From Toxoplasma gondii ME49 (taxonomy: Eukaryota > Apicomplexa > Conoidasida > Eucoccidiorida > Sarcocystidae): a DNA stretch of 64,000 bases. Location of the stretch: assembly GCF_000006565.2 (NCBI RefSeq), contig NC_031480.1:5945170-6009169 (forward strand), in the 5' to 3' direction. The position numbers were made by a program, and so were the translations under genes. Shown piece after piece: positions 37,241-50,587 of this stretch. Within the stretch, counting starts at the first letter, position 1. Each line of letters starts with the position of its first letter. Below the pieces are notes generated by a model, which made no database searches, was not told the origin of the DNA, and saw only the letters and a list, made by a program, of their open reading frames with translations.

Positions 37241-40200
37241 TGAACCGTGAAACGAGAGAAACATAGACCAGTTGACCGACAAGGCCTGTTGCCGGTAAAG
37301 TGCTGGGGAAAACTCGTGATAGATGCAAACGCTGCGTGCTGACCACTTGCCAGGCGGTACCTGCTTTCTCGGATCCGAAGTGTCGAAGGGTCGGTGTGGT
37401 CTGGTCAAAACCCGGGGGCCACGAATAGATTTTACCTGCGTGCTACTTATGCGGGTACGGGTGATGCATGTCTGGTTTGGAAACGCTGCATTTGCATGTT
37501 TTTCAATTCATTTTAATGGTTCCCAGCAGTAGAGACGCTCTGGCTGTCGATCTGCTTCTGCGAAGATTTGTCCATCATGCCATACAGCTAAACTCCAGAA
37601 CACCGATACAAGTCTCAAGCTCTGCTTCTTTGTTTGCCTTCTACAACTGAAGAGAAGCAACAGTATGAGCGCTAAAAGAACTGCAGATTGTGTCAGGCTG
37701 GATGCGCCTGAGCAGCTGTTCGCAGAGAGACAGAGAACGAACACAAAAGTTGTAACCAACGCATCATTGACGGGACTTGTTTTCCGGCCTCATGAGCGGT
37801 CTAGGAAAGTTCCATATCGTTCTCGAGAGCAATCACGAGCGTTTAATAGGATTGTTTTGAAGACAAGGAATTCTTTTCTCTTGTAGTAGCCTACAACAGC
37901 AGTGTTCATCATTAGCAGCGCACGAGTTGATGGTACAAGAATACAACCTGGTTTTCTGTCAGGAGTTTTGCCAATCATCGTCATGATCAGCGTGCAAGCG
38001 TATGTTGTCCTCAGCCGTGTCCACTAGACCCGTCATGAAATGGGTCGCAAACTGTGTTGCATGAATCTTGGTTTGCGGGATTATCTATAGCTACGTACAC
38101 TAGCCGGAAACATTTTTTTCACTGCCACGCTCCTTTAAAACGCAAAGAATTTCTCCGCACCAGAATAACGCGCAATCGCACATCATGCGTGACAACTGCG
38201 GTTTCCCTGCTTTATCTATTCTGAATGTCACTACCAGAAAGACAATCGTTCTCAAGGAACCGTTTCGTAGACGAAAAAGGCTTTTAGAAAACTTGAGGAT
38301 TTGCTTTCGTACGAGCACACTATTTTCAGGGCATCCGAGTCGTTCTGCTTTGTACGGCGGCACTTCACTGCCGTGTGTTTCTGGGAGCGTCTAATGCCGG
38401 GGAGGCGTCATGTTTTCGTGTATGGTAGCACTTTCTTAGTCATCCTTCCTTACCACTAGAGCGGCGTTGAGATGCTCGCTAGTTTGCTTGACCGCGTGGA
38501 GACGTGTCTTCGAAGCAGCGTTCTTTTGTGATATCATTCGACAAACATCAACTTTCCCCTTCCAGTTGTTCTCCCCCTATCTAGGCGCACTGCGGCGCTG
38601 CAGGAACTCTACATGTCCCTGCCAGCACTTGCGAACACCAAACTGGGATGTCTGTCCTCATCTTATTCATGCATTGTACCAGAAGCCTTCGCGGTCTCTC
38701 TGCTTCCTGTCGCACGTTCTTTTCGATAGCTCCACTCTCTGGTGAGGAGCAGGGTAGTACGATTCTATATGTATGTAGCGAGAGAGTTCCGTGTTGGAGC
38801 AGCGACGTGCTGCCATCAAGAAGGCGAAAGTGCCGCGGCAGAACACTGTGTTCCGGGAGGCTGGCGAAACGCCTGGATGCTGCTCTTCAAAAGACGGTCA
38901 ACTCCCTCCAAAAGTACCCTTGTCCTGGCTCGGTGTTTACAGCGAGCCAGATGACTGAGCGATAAAACCTTTCTCAACTTTCCCTGCTGTCTAAACTGTT
39001 CTCCTACAGAAGGGCCCAGCTGTGGGCAGCGCTGTACCCATAGAACCCACGAACAGAGTGAATGCAGAAAGCGACTGCATGCAGCGGAACCGACAGATAT
39101 TTCCTGGCATCACTTCACTCGAGGCGCCCAGAATACGCATGCAAAGCTCCCACACGTGGAAATACTCGCCTCTGGCCACGCGGCACGCTCAATGTACATT
39201 TAAAGACTACTGTTACACATCTGCGCGTACAGTTCACACTAGGTGGCATCACGGACAGGCACGCTTACATCGGGCGTCAAAGGAGCCCGGTAAGGAAGGT
39301 TTAGGCCAGCCTGTGAAATTGCCGAACCGTACGGTAGGAAGGGAAGAAACACGAAGTTTAAAATGCCTTTTCTTTTCTTCGCTGCGGTATCTGTAAAAGG
39401 GAACGCTCCTGGCAGCAGGAGGATTCGCTCTCAAATGTCTCTATAGCTCAGAGTGGTGCGAAGGGTCTGCAAAGGGATGTATAGAAGGTGCGGGCGACGC
39501 AAGAGAAGCGAAGAAATGGGCGCAGCCCAGCAGGACCATCAACAACAGGAGAACGGGCTGTATGGACACACATCAAAGTACAAAAAATCATTCTAGCTCA
39601 GAGACAACCGCAGAAGAGACGAAAGGTGCTTCGGACTAGATCGTTACAGTTGCCGTGCTGCACCTTACAGCGAAACAGTGGAATGACAAATTCGTCACAC
39701 ATTCCTACTCGTTCCCACAGAAGAGCACGTGGGTGGAAGCCATGCATACCCTCTCTACGTATCTGTAGACATGTTTGCCTGTTTACGCGCAAGGGTCCTC
39801 CCCCACAGAACACCAAGCCCACTAGTAGTCTAAACACACAATAAACGTTTATCGCCTTCTGTCTGCGGAGGGCACGAACCTGGGAGAAAGCTAGGCACAC
39901 ATGCTCTCTTCCATTCACGGCTAGGCTTGGAAACAACAGCAACGAAGTTCGTCCCGAATAATGGCTTGTAGGGTCCACTGGGAGCCGTGAATTGACTCGA
40001 CTAGACAGGTGTCTAGTCTTTCCTAATTATCCTCCAGTCAAGGGGAGACACAACCACAGAGGAAAGACAGACCGAAGAGACAAACCCAGCAAAAACGAAA
40101 CAGCGCCGGGAAGCCGAAAAACACGGAGATCGGAACACCTGCCAGAGTGAACATATAAAAAAGAGAGACTATGTTCTGCGCTTACCAGGACAATGAAGAC

Positions 40201-40510
40201 AATGATTGAAGTGGATTCCATGAATCCTACATCCTCGCCCATGCTACCTGCGGCACGGAAGAAGAGGCAAGAACCGGCAAGACAGACAGACTGTCAATTA
40301 GGCGTAAGACCGTGGATACGCTTGAGATACATCACCTCTCTTGTCTTGAAAAGAACTGTCCTACAGCGAAAAACAAAGAAGTCTACCTTCAACTGCTAAC
40401 TACTTCAGTCTGCATGTATGGTGGCTTATCTTTGATTCTTGCTAATGGGGGCACAGATTCCTAGGTATCCAATCCAGTAGTTTGCCTTCGCTATCAAACT
40501 GTACCCCAGT
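37241..40510. other. 3.3-kb stretch without a resolved gene
   Basis: A plausible plus-strand exon lies at 39011-39291: a good acceptor (TTCTCCTACAG), 94 codons without a stop, and donor GTAAGG. A possible upstream partner ends at about 38929 (donor GTGTTT). Two alternative frames across both pieces are also open, so I cannot choose a protein. The right end should include the 3' UTR of the TPR gene. Confidence 0.4.
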
Positions 40511-43500
40511 TCAACCCTCACTCCAGCTTCTACAGAGTCTCCCGCCTTCTTCAAAGGAAACGCGAGCGAGAAGAGCGAGGATGACGGAAAGATGCAAAAT
40601 CCATGACCGTGGAGCGTTGTACGCAGAAGTGGAAGGCATGCCCGCGTTCGACTGAGTCATCTGCACCCACAAGCCTCGACACGCGTCAGAAGGCGTATGT
40701 GAACTAAGCATTGACAGAAACGCCATTGCCCACAAGACATACACATTCACACTAATGCCAAAGCATACACATTTACATGTATATTCGTATACATATGCAG
40801 AAGATTTACCAAGAGAGCGTTTGAATGTTTTGGCGGCAGCACTTTCAGGGTGAGCCTTGATGAATTCTGTGTATGCAGCGATGACTTCTTTTTCCTTTCC
40901 AACCTCGCAGAGAGGCAGTCCGCAAGTCGCATGCAGAGAGACGCTGTCTGGCGACGATTCACAGCAGAGCTTGAAATGTTCCAACGCGCGCTGCAGCCAG
41001 CAAAAGAGGGGAAAACGTAGTGGCGGTTGGGCCAGAGAGACGAGAAAAAGCGACAACGGACCACGAAAGGTAGGCTGCGAACCTAAACGACTACAGGCAC
41101 CGAAACGAAAGAAACGGACGCACTCTAGTCAGAGGCACGCCCTCGGGGCAAGAGTTTCACAGGCGCAGCTAGGCAGAGCGTTAGGGAAGACTGTGGCTAC
41201 GCAGAAGGTTCCAGTGAACCTCTCAGGCAAACGTTCACACGGAGTGCACAAGTGTCATAACTGGTTTTTCGACGAACGTGCTTGTCGAGTCAAGTCCTTT
41301 ACTCACACGAGCTAGCCGCTGTGTTTTCATCGCGGAAACAGCGACTCGTATTGAATGCGTGAGACGCAAGTCGAGGCGAAGATGTGACGTTTCTTCGCCG
41401 GCAAGACGGGAACAGAGAACGCAGAGAAAGACAGGAAACCCAAGGGACGCACATGGACATACCGCCGGTTGATTTGTTTTGCAAAGAAGTTCGCAGAGAT
41501 GCATGTGAGCTAATTCGTCTTCGGGATTGATATTGAGAACTCGTTCGAGGAACTGGAATGCCTTCTCGTTGTCGCCCTTGTTTAGCGCCACTTGGCCTAG
41601 AAGAGGAGTTTCGATTGCGAGCACAAGAGAGGGTCGCTTGTTTGTACCAATGTGTGTGTGCGAGTGGGATCAGGACCCCCGTGCAGCACCCGAATAATAC
41701 GAGAGCAACAGTGACAGCTGTTTCTTTTGTGTCCTGTTGAACATGAGGTACTTTTCCACTTCGGACAGTTGCCTTTGAAGCATGCACAGAGCCACCTCCG
41801 TCAACAGATTTTGCGTGCATGCGTTATTTCCTTCATCGTCTTGAATGTGTAGACATCCGTTTTACACCCGTCGTGCTCTCTCCTGTGTCTCTGCTCCTTC
41901 GCCGTTCCCTGCTTGTGTCTCCAACTCTTCTTCCCTTTTGAAAGCTCGTCGCTCTCCCGATGTGACATGCAGGGTCTCCCGTGTCTACCCCAGCAGGTGC
42001 CCGCTGCTTCTCGCTCTCCATTGGTTTTCCAGAGAGCCGCCAACTCACCTAAATTGTTCAAGATGTGTGTGTCGTCGGGATTCTCTTCCAGCAGAGCCTG
42101 AAGGATTTCCTCCGATCGATCCCACTCTTCGCGATACACGTACACCTGAGAGTCGAGAGGCCACCCAGCAGACGAAGGCACGCAATCGCATTCGGACGCC
42201 CCCGAAGACATGCCGGAAAAGGAAACAACGGCAATACCCACCTTTCGCTACAAACAGCTTAGGAGAACAGGGGCGAAGACGCACAGAACACCCTACAGGT
42301 AGAATACGGAGACCGGTCGTCTGGATACATAGTGCGAGTTGAAGGATTGCTCGAGGGAACAACCGACACCCCTTCGTACAGATGATCTCCTATGTAGAAT
42401 TCGTCCATGACACCAAGTCGACATCATATGCATATGCATATGTGGATGCATGGTAAACTCAATACGCAAAACCGTTTCGGCATCTAGACACCTGGGACGA
42501 CGCAGACGAGACGAATGGAGAGGTTATGCACGCAGTGCACTCGTAGCACAGGACGAAGCACGAAGAGGCGGAAGCGTTTGGGAAGTGGCGCCTGGAAGCA
42601 ATTTTTCATCAGAGCCACAGAGAGTGAAAGCTCACACGGAGAAGAAACAAGGTGACACAAAGAAGAGAGGAAAGTGCAGAAACTCAGTGACTCTTCGCGA
42701 AGAGCACGGACAAGACGGAGACACTATTCCAGACATCCGCGCGGTACCTTTTGGTAACGACAACTCCAGCTACACAACCCTTGAGGCACCTCATCCTGCT
42801 GCCTCTTCGCCTCAAGCGGCGCGCGAAGCGTCCCACCTGAGAGAGATGAAGTTTAGCGAGTATATTGTTCTCGTCGATTTCGAGGCATTTCTGAAGCATG
42901 GTGACACAGCGTTCCGTGCCTTCTCTCAAACCGCGAAGTCGTTCCTCTTCACTCGGCACTGTAGGCAAAAACAAACATTTCGAAGGAACACACGCTGTAC
43001 AATGCATCGGAATGCACAGGTCGTGGAGTGACCAGTGACATGTCTCTCTTGCATGCGAAACCGTCTCCACGGTACACGATAGGTCGCATCCTCGTGGTGT
43101 GCAGGCGTTCTCTGTGAAGGCCAGCACCAAGAAAAAACTCCGGGACTACACCGACCAAAACCTCAACAACGTCGGCGGATCTCCGCGTGGGTATTGAAGG
43201 CGCAAACAGCCTAAAGTATTTTTGCTCTCGCATACAAAGCGGTTCTTCGCTGCTTTCTTCGATCGCACGCAGACGGCCTTCCTCCGCCTCTGCGAACTCG
43301 TCCATGAGCAGCATCGCCAGAACGCTCAGGGAAGTCGCGTCTCTGGAGAGAAAGGACAGAAGTGAAAAGACAAATGGTTCCTGCTTCACCGTTCCGAGCT
43401 GACGAGAAAGTTGAGAGAAAAATGGCGCGGCCATGCAACCGACCGCTTCAAATCTACAGATGAGCATATTTAATCATCGTACGGCGTACCGGTTTTGTAT

Positions 43501-46500
43501 GGAGGATACAGTGATTTCTTTGCACCATTATGTCAGCATCAGTGTTCCACGAGTGCAAGGCATTTTGTAGCATTGCGTATGAACAACCCCAAGAAACCTG
43601 AAGACTGTCGGATGTCACGCTGTTCCACGCGTATTGCGTGTACGTCTCTTGGTCTCTTCACTCTCACCCCGGGAGAAAAGAAGTGAGGGCGACGACGCAC
43701 AAGATAAACAGATACACTATTCAGACTTGGAGCTCCTGTTTCACATGCAATGCATAGTCAGTATCTACGATGAAGGGACGGACCATTCCTGGGCAGACCG
43801 AAGGAAAACCACGCGTCACCATTGCACGAGGAACTCTCTGAAGATCCAGAGAGACCTCGGATGGTGGCGCTCGTAGCATGGGGCTGTATTCACCGAAGGT
43901 TGTACCTCCGCTGAACAGTTCGCGTATTGGGAAGACGAGGACAGCGACTGTAGTGGATAGGAACGTTTTTGGACATATGGCATGATTTTCGCGATTACTA
44001 TAGGTAGGGACAGAATCACGAACAGAGACACCTGGAAAGTGAAACACGAAGGAGCGCGCAAGATGAAACGTGCCTGTCGTTCAGCTTGATTGCCTGCTCA
44101 AATGCCGCCGTGGCTTCTTTCATTGCTTCCATCTGAAAAACCACCCACACACAAAGTCTTGTGTGTTCCGCCTACTATTTGTGCTGTTTCTTGCACCCCC
44201 ACTTCGGGGACCTACGGTGCGCTTGACAGAAACAATTTGAGGAAATCTTTGCACTTTAACACAGTGAATCGACAGCATCATCGCTGTTTCAGACTGGACA
44301 AAATGACATATGAGTCAAAAAAAAAAGACCACATGGGGTCTACTCCTAGGCAGACAAAGAGATATGAGGAGAGGACAGTTTCCTGCTTTTTGTGTACGAT
44401 GACACGGAGGCGTCTAGCAACAGGCATGGAGATGTATCCTCTCTAGAAGAGAAACAAAGAAACTTATAAACTCGATGCCACTCGCCAAAGCACGATGACG
44501 TGGTTGCATGCGCCCGTATCCTTTAGATGGTTTAAGAATGAACGTGGTCACCCAGTGGCAGGGCCTCTGTGCCGGCATCTTTCCTCAGAGAGAGAGGCAC
44601 TTTGGACAAATCAGACTCTCGCAAAAAAACCAGAAAAAAGCCTCACCTCGTAGTACGCGAGACCAAGATTGGTGAAAAGCTGGGCGTCGTCTGGACAGAT
44701 ATCGATGCACCTGCCAAAAGCCACCCCACAAGAGTTCAGACCCTAGTCTTCACCAAGAGCCTTTTTGCCCCGCAAGACGCTTAGACCAACCACTGAATTC
44801 AGGCCTAAACACGCATTCCGTGAGACCCAACACACAGGAGGTCGCATGCATGAAAAAACCTCGTGCTCCTTGAGTTTGGGGCATGTTTCCGTTTTTTAGA
44901 CAGCAGACTCCCCAGGTAGCGAAATAATCGCCCATTCGCTGACTCCAGTAGCTAGGATACTGGATTCGACTCCACTTCTGTGAGATAGAGACAACCACGT
45001 TCTTTACAATCACGCACAAGGACACCACCACAGAAGACACTTGAAATTATGCAAAAACGAGAAAACAGGGCCCTACGCAGAGGGGAAGGGCCACCGTGCC
45101 TGGTCATACAAACTACGCTTGAAACAGAGCCCTCGTTCTCACGTTCGCCAGGATCGGGAGGATGAAGTAAAGAGGAGAAATCAGACAGTGCACATAGACA
45201 GTTCTGTCGATGGACAGATTTCCCGTGTTGTGGCTAACCTCCAGTAGTGCCGAACGGCTTCGGGAAAGTTTTCCGCCTCGAACCATAGATGTCCGAGAAG
45301 TTTCTCCAACTGTAAGTACACCGGAGGCCCCCAGTCTTCGAGAATGTCCTTGGCTCTTCGGTTGACTTGGGAGCGACGATCTAGAATCACATTGAACAAC
45401 TCTTGGATCGGTGCCGCCTTTCCAACTCGCCAGTCGAGTTGTTCTTCCTTTGGATTTCCTTCGGCGTTGAAACAGTCACCTTCATCTGGCTGTCGACTCT
45501 GCGTACTCGGCGCGTCTTTAGAGATGGTTGCTCCTGCCTCGGCGCTGTCGGTCTCCTTTCCGTTTTCCGTGCATTCATCTTCTTTGGACAGTTTCGCCTG
45601 GTTGTCCTCGTTGACCTCTCCGCCTTCTCGCGCTGTCCCACCTTCGCCGATTGAAGCAACGTCTTCTCGACGACTCTTGCTTGTTCCGTCGGCCTGAGCT
45701 GTTTGCGTTTGCTGTTTATGTCCGGCTAACGGGTTGTCTGCGAGCGCCTGTTCACCCCCACCACTTTGGTGATCGAGAGATAGTTTGCTGTCTCGAGCAG
45801 CGTCCTCAGAGCGCCTTTCTGCCTTTGACCTCTTAGGAGCATGTTTTTGCAGAAACGCACTCACAAGGGAGATGGCGTCCTCTATTTGGCCTGCACGGAA
45901 CTTGAGAACGCCTAACCGATACACCGCCTCCTCATTTTTGGGGTTGGCGGCTAACTCGTCCTCGCATTTCTTTGCTTCACGGAATATCTCATCCTGCGCC
46001 AGAAGGCTCTGGTCCTGAAATCCTTCTCCACGTTCGCCCTCCTTGACTGCCGCCGGCGACGACGGAACCAGCAGACTTGAGCCGACTGCATGCGAGGAGG
46101 GAGAGGCGCCCCGCGGAGAGGCACGAGCTCTTCCTTTTCTCTGAGACCCTTGGCAAACACTGTCTTCAAAGGATTCAGGTGAAACGGAAACGGCGCAGTT
46201 TTCTTCGTCTTCGTCGACTCCAGAAGCATGATCGGAAACGGGCAGACGTGTGAGGCAGGGCAGCGGACTTTCGGCCACCTGGAGGCGAGGAGAAGCTTTG
46301 CATGACGACCCAGGTGAACTTGCGATCCCGTCAACGGGTTTCAGCAGAGAGGAATCTGGAGACTGCTGCAGATCCGAAGAGAGAGTTTCAGGAATGTACG
46401 GAGGTGGTTCACTCACAGAAGTTGCGATCTGCGGAGAAAACAGCGCGGACGAGCTAGCAGACCTCAGAGGGGCGACAAGACACGTATCTTGAAACAAAGC

Positions 46501-47813
46501 CCGATTCAAGGAGGGCGAGAAAGATACGATCTTTGGGAGGCTGTCTGCCGTGGGATTCAAATGACGAGACATAGGTCCTCGCCGTCGTCCACCAGAAGTC
46601 CATGCGGCAGATCGGAAAGTCCTTTGCCACGATGTGTTCACAGAAAGACGGTGAAGAGAGAGGTTGAGACGAGAGGCGAACGGTCCAGAGGGCGAAGCCG
46701 GTTCTGAAAGAGAAACGACGACAGAAACCAACAAACCACGTAGAATTTGAGAAGCAACTGTGCACTCCGGTAGCGCAAAAGATACAGTCTCGACCAAACG
46801 CGAAACGGGCGCCTAGCGTACAGACACGACGACACCCAGAAGGGGAGGCCACGACGGTCTGCAAACAGATCCCGACACCCTGCCGCACCAGAAGAGGTCG
46901 ACTGCAAGCCAACTAACTGGCGTCTTCTTTTACAAATGTGTGCCTTTCTCTACTAAGTGTCTCTGCGCCATGATCTGGATGCGAAAAAGTCTCTCGTGTT
47001 TAGACGATGGGCACCAAACTCAGTACATTTCCTTTTACATTTTTTGTAAAGGCAACACGAATGCACGGCAGCCACCACAATGTGTACTCACCCGAAAATA
47101 CGCCCAGAATACCTGGTATCAGTGCAGAACACAGTAATGGGACGTTCGCCGTGACTCGCACAGTTGATGGTGCAGTGGCTGCCGGCAGTGGGTTATTCGT
47201 GACAGTTCAAGAGCGGGGTGAAAGCAATAGGATAAAAACAGCGGAAAATTTACGGCACTCATCAGCCTCCCTTACCGGCGCCTGAGCAAGCCGCACGCCT
47301 CCTGAGAATGTGGGTACCCACGGGGTCACCGGACGAAATGCCGAGCTTTGGCGGTCGACGGATGGTGACGCCATCTGGCATGAGCAAAGAGCCTACGACT
47401 GGCTCCGCAAGCATTGGAGAGGAATCCGATTTCTTCCCTTCTGCGGACCGACTATAAACTGAAGACAGTGAACCGAAGATGCCTCGCGTTGTGCAGCCTC
47501 TGCCCAGCTGCGGAGTGGGTGCGGAACGTGTAGAGGAAGGCGTTCCTCTGGGCGCTGAGGAAATGGTTGATGTGGCACCACGCCGGCGATGTATGCCACT
47601 GCTCAGCAAAGAAACCGAGATATCTGCGTGGTCATCCAGTGACGAGTCGTACGGAGACGTGTCGGGCGGCTGAAGTTTGATGCTGAGCTGCTGTTTGGGT
47701 TCCTCAGAGTTACTAACAGGTGAGCACGCCGCGGTGGAAGAATTTTTACAAACCTCACGAGCTGCACGCGGCCCCGGAGTGGGCGCCGTGTGCTGCTCTA
47801 CTTTGCTAGCCAT
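40511..47813 (-). CDS. TPR-repeat protein, 10 exons, 934 aa
   Basis: A tetratricopeptide-repeat scaffold; partners and pathway cannot be told from sequence. Exons: 47813-47276, 46703-45239, 44710-44647, 44132-44074, 43342-43236, 42958-42837, 42145-42049, 41596-41463, 40990-40810, 40548-40511. The sum is 2805 nt with every phase matching. Residues 1-420 are Ser/Pro-rich and disordered. One TPR-like unit (AANPKNEEAVYRLGVLKFRAG) is near 430. An acidic linker follows, then a continuous TPR block from about 610 to the C-terminus, with typical A-helix motifs such as DAQLFTNLGLAYYE, DTHILNNLGQVALNKGD and NPEDELAHMHLCELL. Several exon borders fall inside TPR helices. The intron after 44074 starts with GC rather than GT. 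The last 38-base exon is inferred from phase and adds a short basic tail. There is no signal peptide or membrane segment. Confidence 0.85.
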
Positions 47814-49167
47814 GTGAAAATAAAAGTGAGCGACACCAGGAAAAGAAAACGTACCACTCTACTTCGACACATTCGGTTCGTGCGATAAGTTACTCGGTCG
47901 GGGAGCCTACGCGTAACAACAGAGAAATGCAATGTCCCCGACTAAAGGAAATTCACAATGACGTTATGTGGAAAGAACGACAACGGGAAAAGGTTTTCGA
48001 ACTCATGGAACGTAAGATGGCGGCGATCCCCCTCTGCCTATAAACCGCTGCTTTGATTCAGGCGGGTAGCAGACCACTGACGAGTGCCAACCACGACCGA
48101 TGTTGTTTAGGCTTAATTAGTGCTTGTGGTGCACTCCCTAATGACGACGAGCTCAAACATGACAGACAGCATGTGCATACGCACCACAGCAGCAATACAC
48201 CTGACATGGAGAGTCAACGAATATGATGACGCCTTTTGCTCCACCAGCGGATTCTAGTACCTCGGCCAGTTATTCGGGAAAGTTATGCAGCATTATAAAG
48301 GATAGTGTGTGCGTTGGAAAGTGCTCGTCAAGCATTGTAGATATCAATGTGCACACACAGTCAAACTGAGCCTCGCCCTTTGTTGGCGAGTACGCATGCC
48401 CGCCGCTGCAGTTGCATGCCCTTTCCCAACGATGCATGTCTGGCTTTCCCGTGTTTCCTCGTGTTCGAGCTTGAAAATCAGCGAGTATCGCGACCGGGAC
48501 GGCCCCTTCTGTGTTCGCCCGTAGCCAAATACGTTATGCCGGAAGTCAAAAGTACAACAAAGTGGACCCTTAGTAATTTCACTCAGTTGGCTTTATGGTT
48601 TATAAGCACCCTAAGGTCGTGGGCGAGGTGCTCGCCGCAACACTGCTCAGCATCCACAGTTTCTGCGCACTTCCTTTTTGGATCGATAACATCCAGATAA
48701 CCATGACAACAACGCCGTGTTTCGTAAAAAAGCTGAAGTCCAGTCTCATTTGTACCAAAAAGTTGACTCATCTTACACCGCAGCACCTGATTTTGCCAAT
48801 GACAACAGTCATTTTCGGCAGCTGTTTTCAGACGTGAGTGCTTTGTAGACACGATCGTTGCTGTGACGCATCCCTCTCAGCTCAGACTTTCCATTTCTAC
48901 ACGAATCCCTCATCACTGGGAAGCAAAGGAACACCTGGTCCCAGTGAGCGTGGGGATGAGTCGTCCTCTGAGTCAGCCTACGTGTCTCTGTACGTTTCAC
49001 CAAGCAGTCAAACACGGCAGCGTCTGGTGCGTCACAGGTAGGTCACCTGTATGTACACCGGATGCAACGGTCCCCCGACAAAACACTGGATAGGTATGGT
49101 TTGAGAGTGTTGCTGCACAGTTCCCGGGGTAGAAAACGGAAGTACAGTGGAGCACTGCAGGACTGCA
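47814..49167. promoter_or_regulatory. Divergent promoter region, TPR gene and secreted gene
   Basis: The TPR gene leaves to the left and the secreted-protein gene to the right. The motif TGCATGC at 48413-48419, with GCATGC at about 48394, matches an element reported upstream of many T. gondii genes, from memory. A stop-free segment at 48838-49036 ends in donor-like AG|GTAGGT and may be a 5' UTR or alternative exon; its phase does not fit the signal-peptide exon. Confidence 0.4.
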
Positions 49168-50587
49168 ATGATACGGTTCTTTCAGGTCGCTTTCGCGGCC
49201 TCCTCTATGCTGGCGTCTCTTGCCAGTGCACGTTTTGACTTCGAAAATGTGCATTCTCATCAGACACAAGGCCTGGTCGGTGTTCTTACTTCTTTTTTAT
49301 AAGTGGGGAGCGATTCTCATTCGACCTTTTCTGACTAGATTAGTGGAACAGGCTCTCCCGTTGTCAGTGTCGTCCGTCGGCCGGGTAGGAGAGAAGATGC
49401 CATTCTGTCGAGCAACTGCTCGTCTACATCCTTCATCACAGGAGGCAGACGAGTATGGAAAATTGAGGCAGAGGCTGAACAAAGACTGCTTGAGAAGGTA
49501 TATTAAAATCGGGGATGAAATCACCACAAAATGCATATGTTTTTCGTCAGGAACTCGGCAAGATGACGGCACTTGCCAGGGAGATGCAAACGGTATTAAA
49601 TACTGCACAGTGGTCACCGCCAGAGTGGCAAGGACTTAACATAGGCAAGGCATGTAGCAGGCCAGCCACGGGCTTAATGTGCATCCTCTCTGTTTCAGCT
49701 GTACTAATGAGAAACCAGCGAGATTTCGAAGTAAGGTTACACTCGAAGAATCGCCCCCACATGCAATTCCGCTTCCACCGAACATCCCAGAAAGCGCTCA
49801 AAGACATTGCGGAAGCCGCGTCTGAGGAAAAGAGGAGAATAATTAGAGACTTGGCAGCAAGCAACATCGCCGGTAAGCCGGTCCTTCGAGTGCCTGAGCA
49901 CAGGAGCACGCACAAGGATTCGCACAGACTGCCCAGAATGCCGTGCTATTCCACCCCGTGAATCGGGCGGCGCTTCTGAAGAGGAAGCATCAACCGTGGA
50001 GACTCCCACAGATGAGGTTCCTCCTGAAGAAGACGTGCCGTCTGTCCCAGACGATGAGGGAACAGAAGATGTGCCAGAACGGACGCCTGGTCCTGCCGAA
50101 GAGGTTCCTCCTGAAGAAGCTGAGCCCCCAGAGAATGAAGGGACAAAAGAAGCACCAGAGCAGAGACCTTCCACTGGCACGCAGGCTCCCCTTCCATCGT
50201 CTGAAGAGGTTCCTCCAGCCTCTGCTGATGAGGCTCCTGAAGAACCTACGGCGCAGGAGGAGATACCACAACCTACAGTCCCTGAGCCTTCGCCAATTAA
50301 GGGACCAGTAACGCCGGAGCTCACTCCACAGGAAAAGGTGTGCTCTGAAGGGCTATGATAGTTCTATGGGGCAAACGCAAGTGTTCGACCTTTTTCCATG
50401 CAGGAAAGCCTCATGCAAAAGGCGGAGGCGGCAGAAAAGTTCCGACAGAACCCTTGGTGAGTCGACACTCATGGGAACCTATTTTGCTTGGATGTAAAAG
50501 CACACTGCCAGGCTATGGTTCTACCTGCTCGTGGTCCTGCCCTCTGCCATTACGGTGATTCTTCTTGCCCTTGCTATGTTCATTTAA
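49168..50587 (+). CDS. Secreted membrane-anchored protein, 6 exons, about 357 aa
   Basis: A secreted protein of dense-granule-like layout; I do not recognise the family. Exons: 49168-49275, 49339-49497, 49551-49644, 49699-49872, 49928-50337, 50404-50456, 50512-50587 (seven pieces, the first being the signal exon). All phases match, with TAA at 50585-50587. Residues 1-21 form a signal peptide (MIRFFQVAFAASSMLASLASA). A helical, charged region (EAEAEQRLLEKELGKM) and a domain with WSPPEWQ follow. Next comes an acidic Pro/Glu region with repeats of the type EVPPEE. A final 24-residue hydrophobic segment after FRQNPW ends the protein with no cytosolic tail. Introns are 53-66 bases; that after 49644 starts with GC. 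Alternative acceptors at 49937 or 49982 would shorten the protein to 354 or 339 residues, and the first donor (GTCGGT) is weak. Confidence 0.7.

Noticed and set aside
39437..39510. tRNA-like start (TATAGCTCAGAGTGGT)
   Set aside because: No T-loop box, no acceptor stem and no anticodon stem follow.
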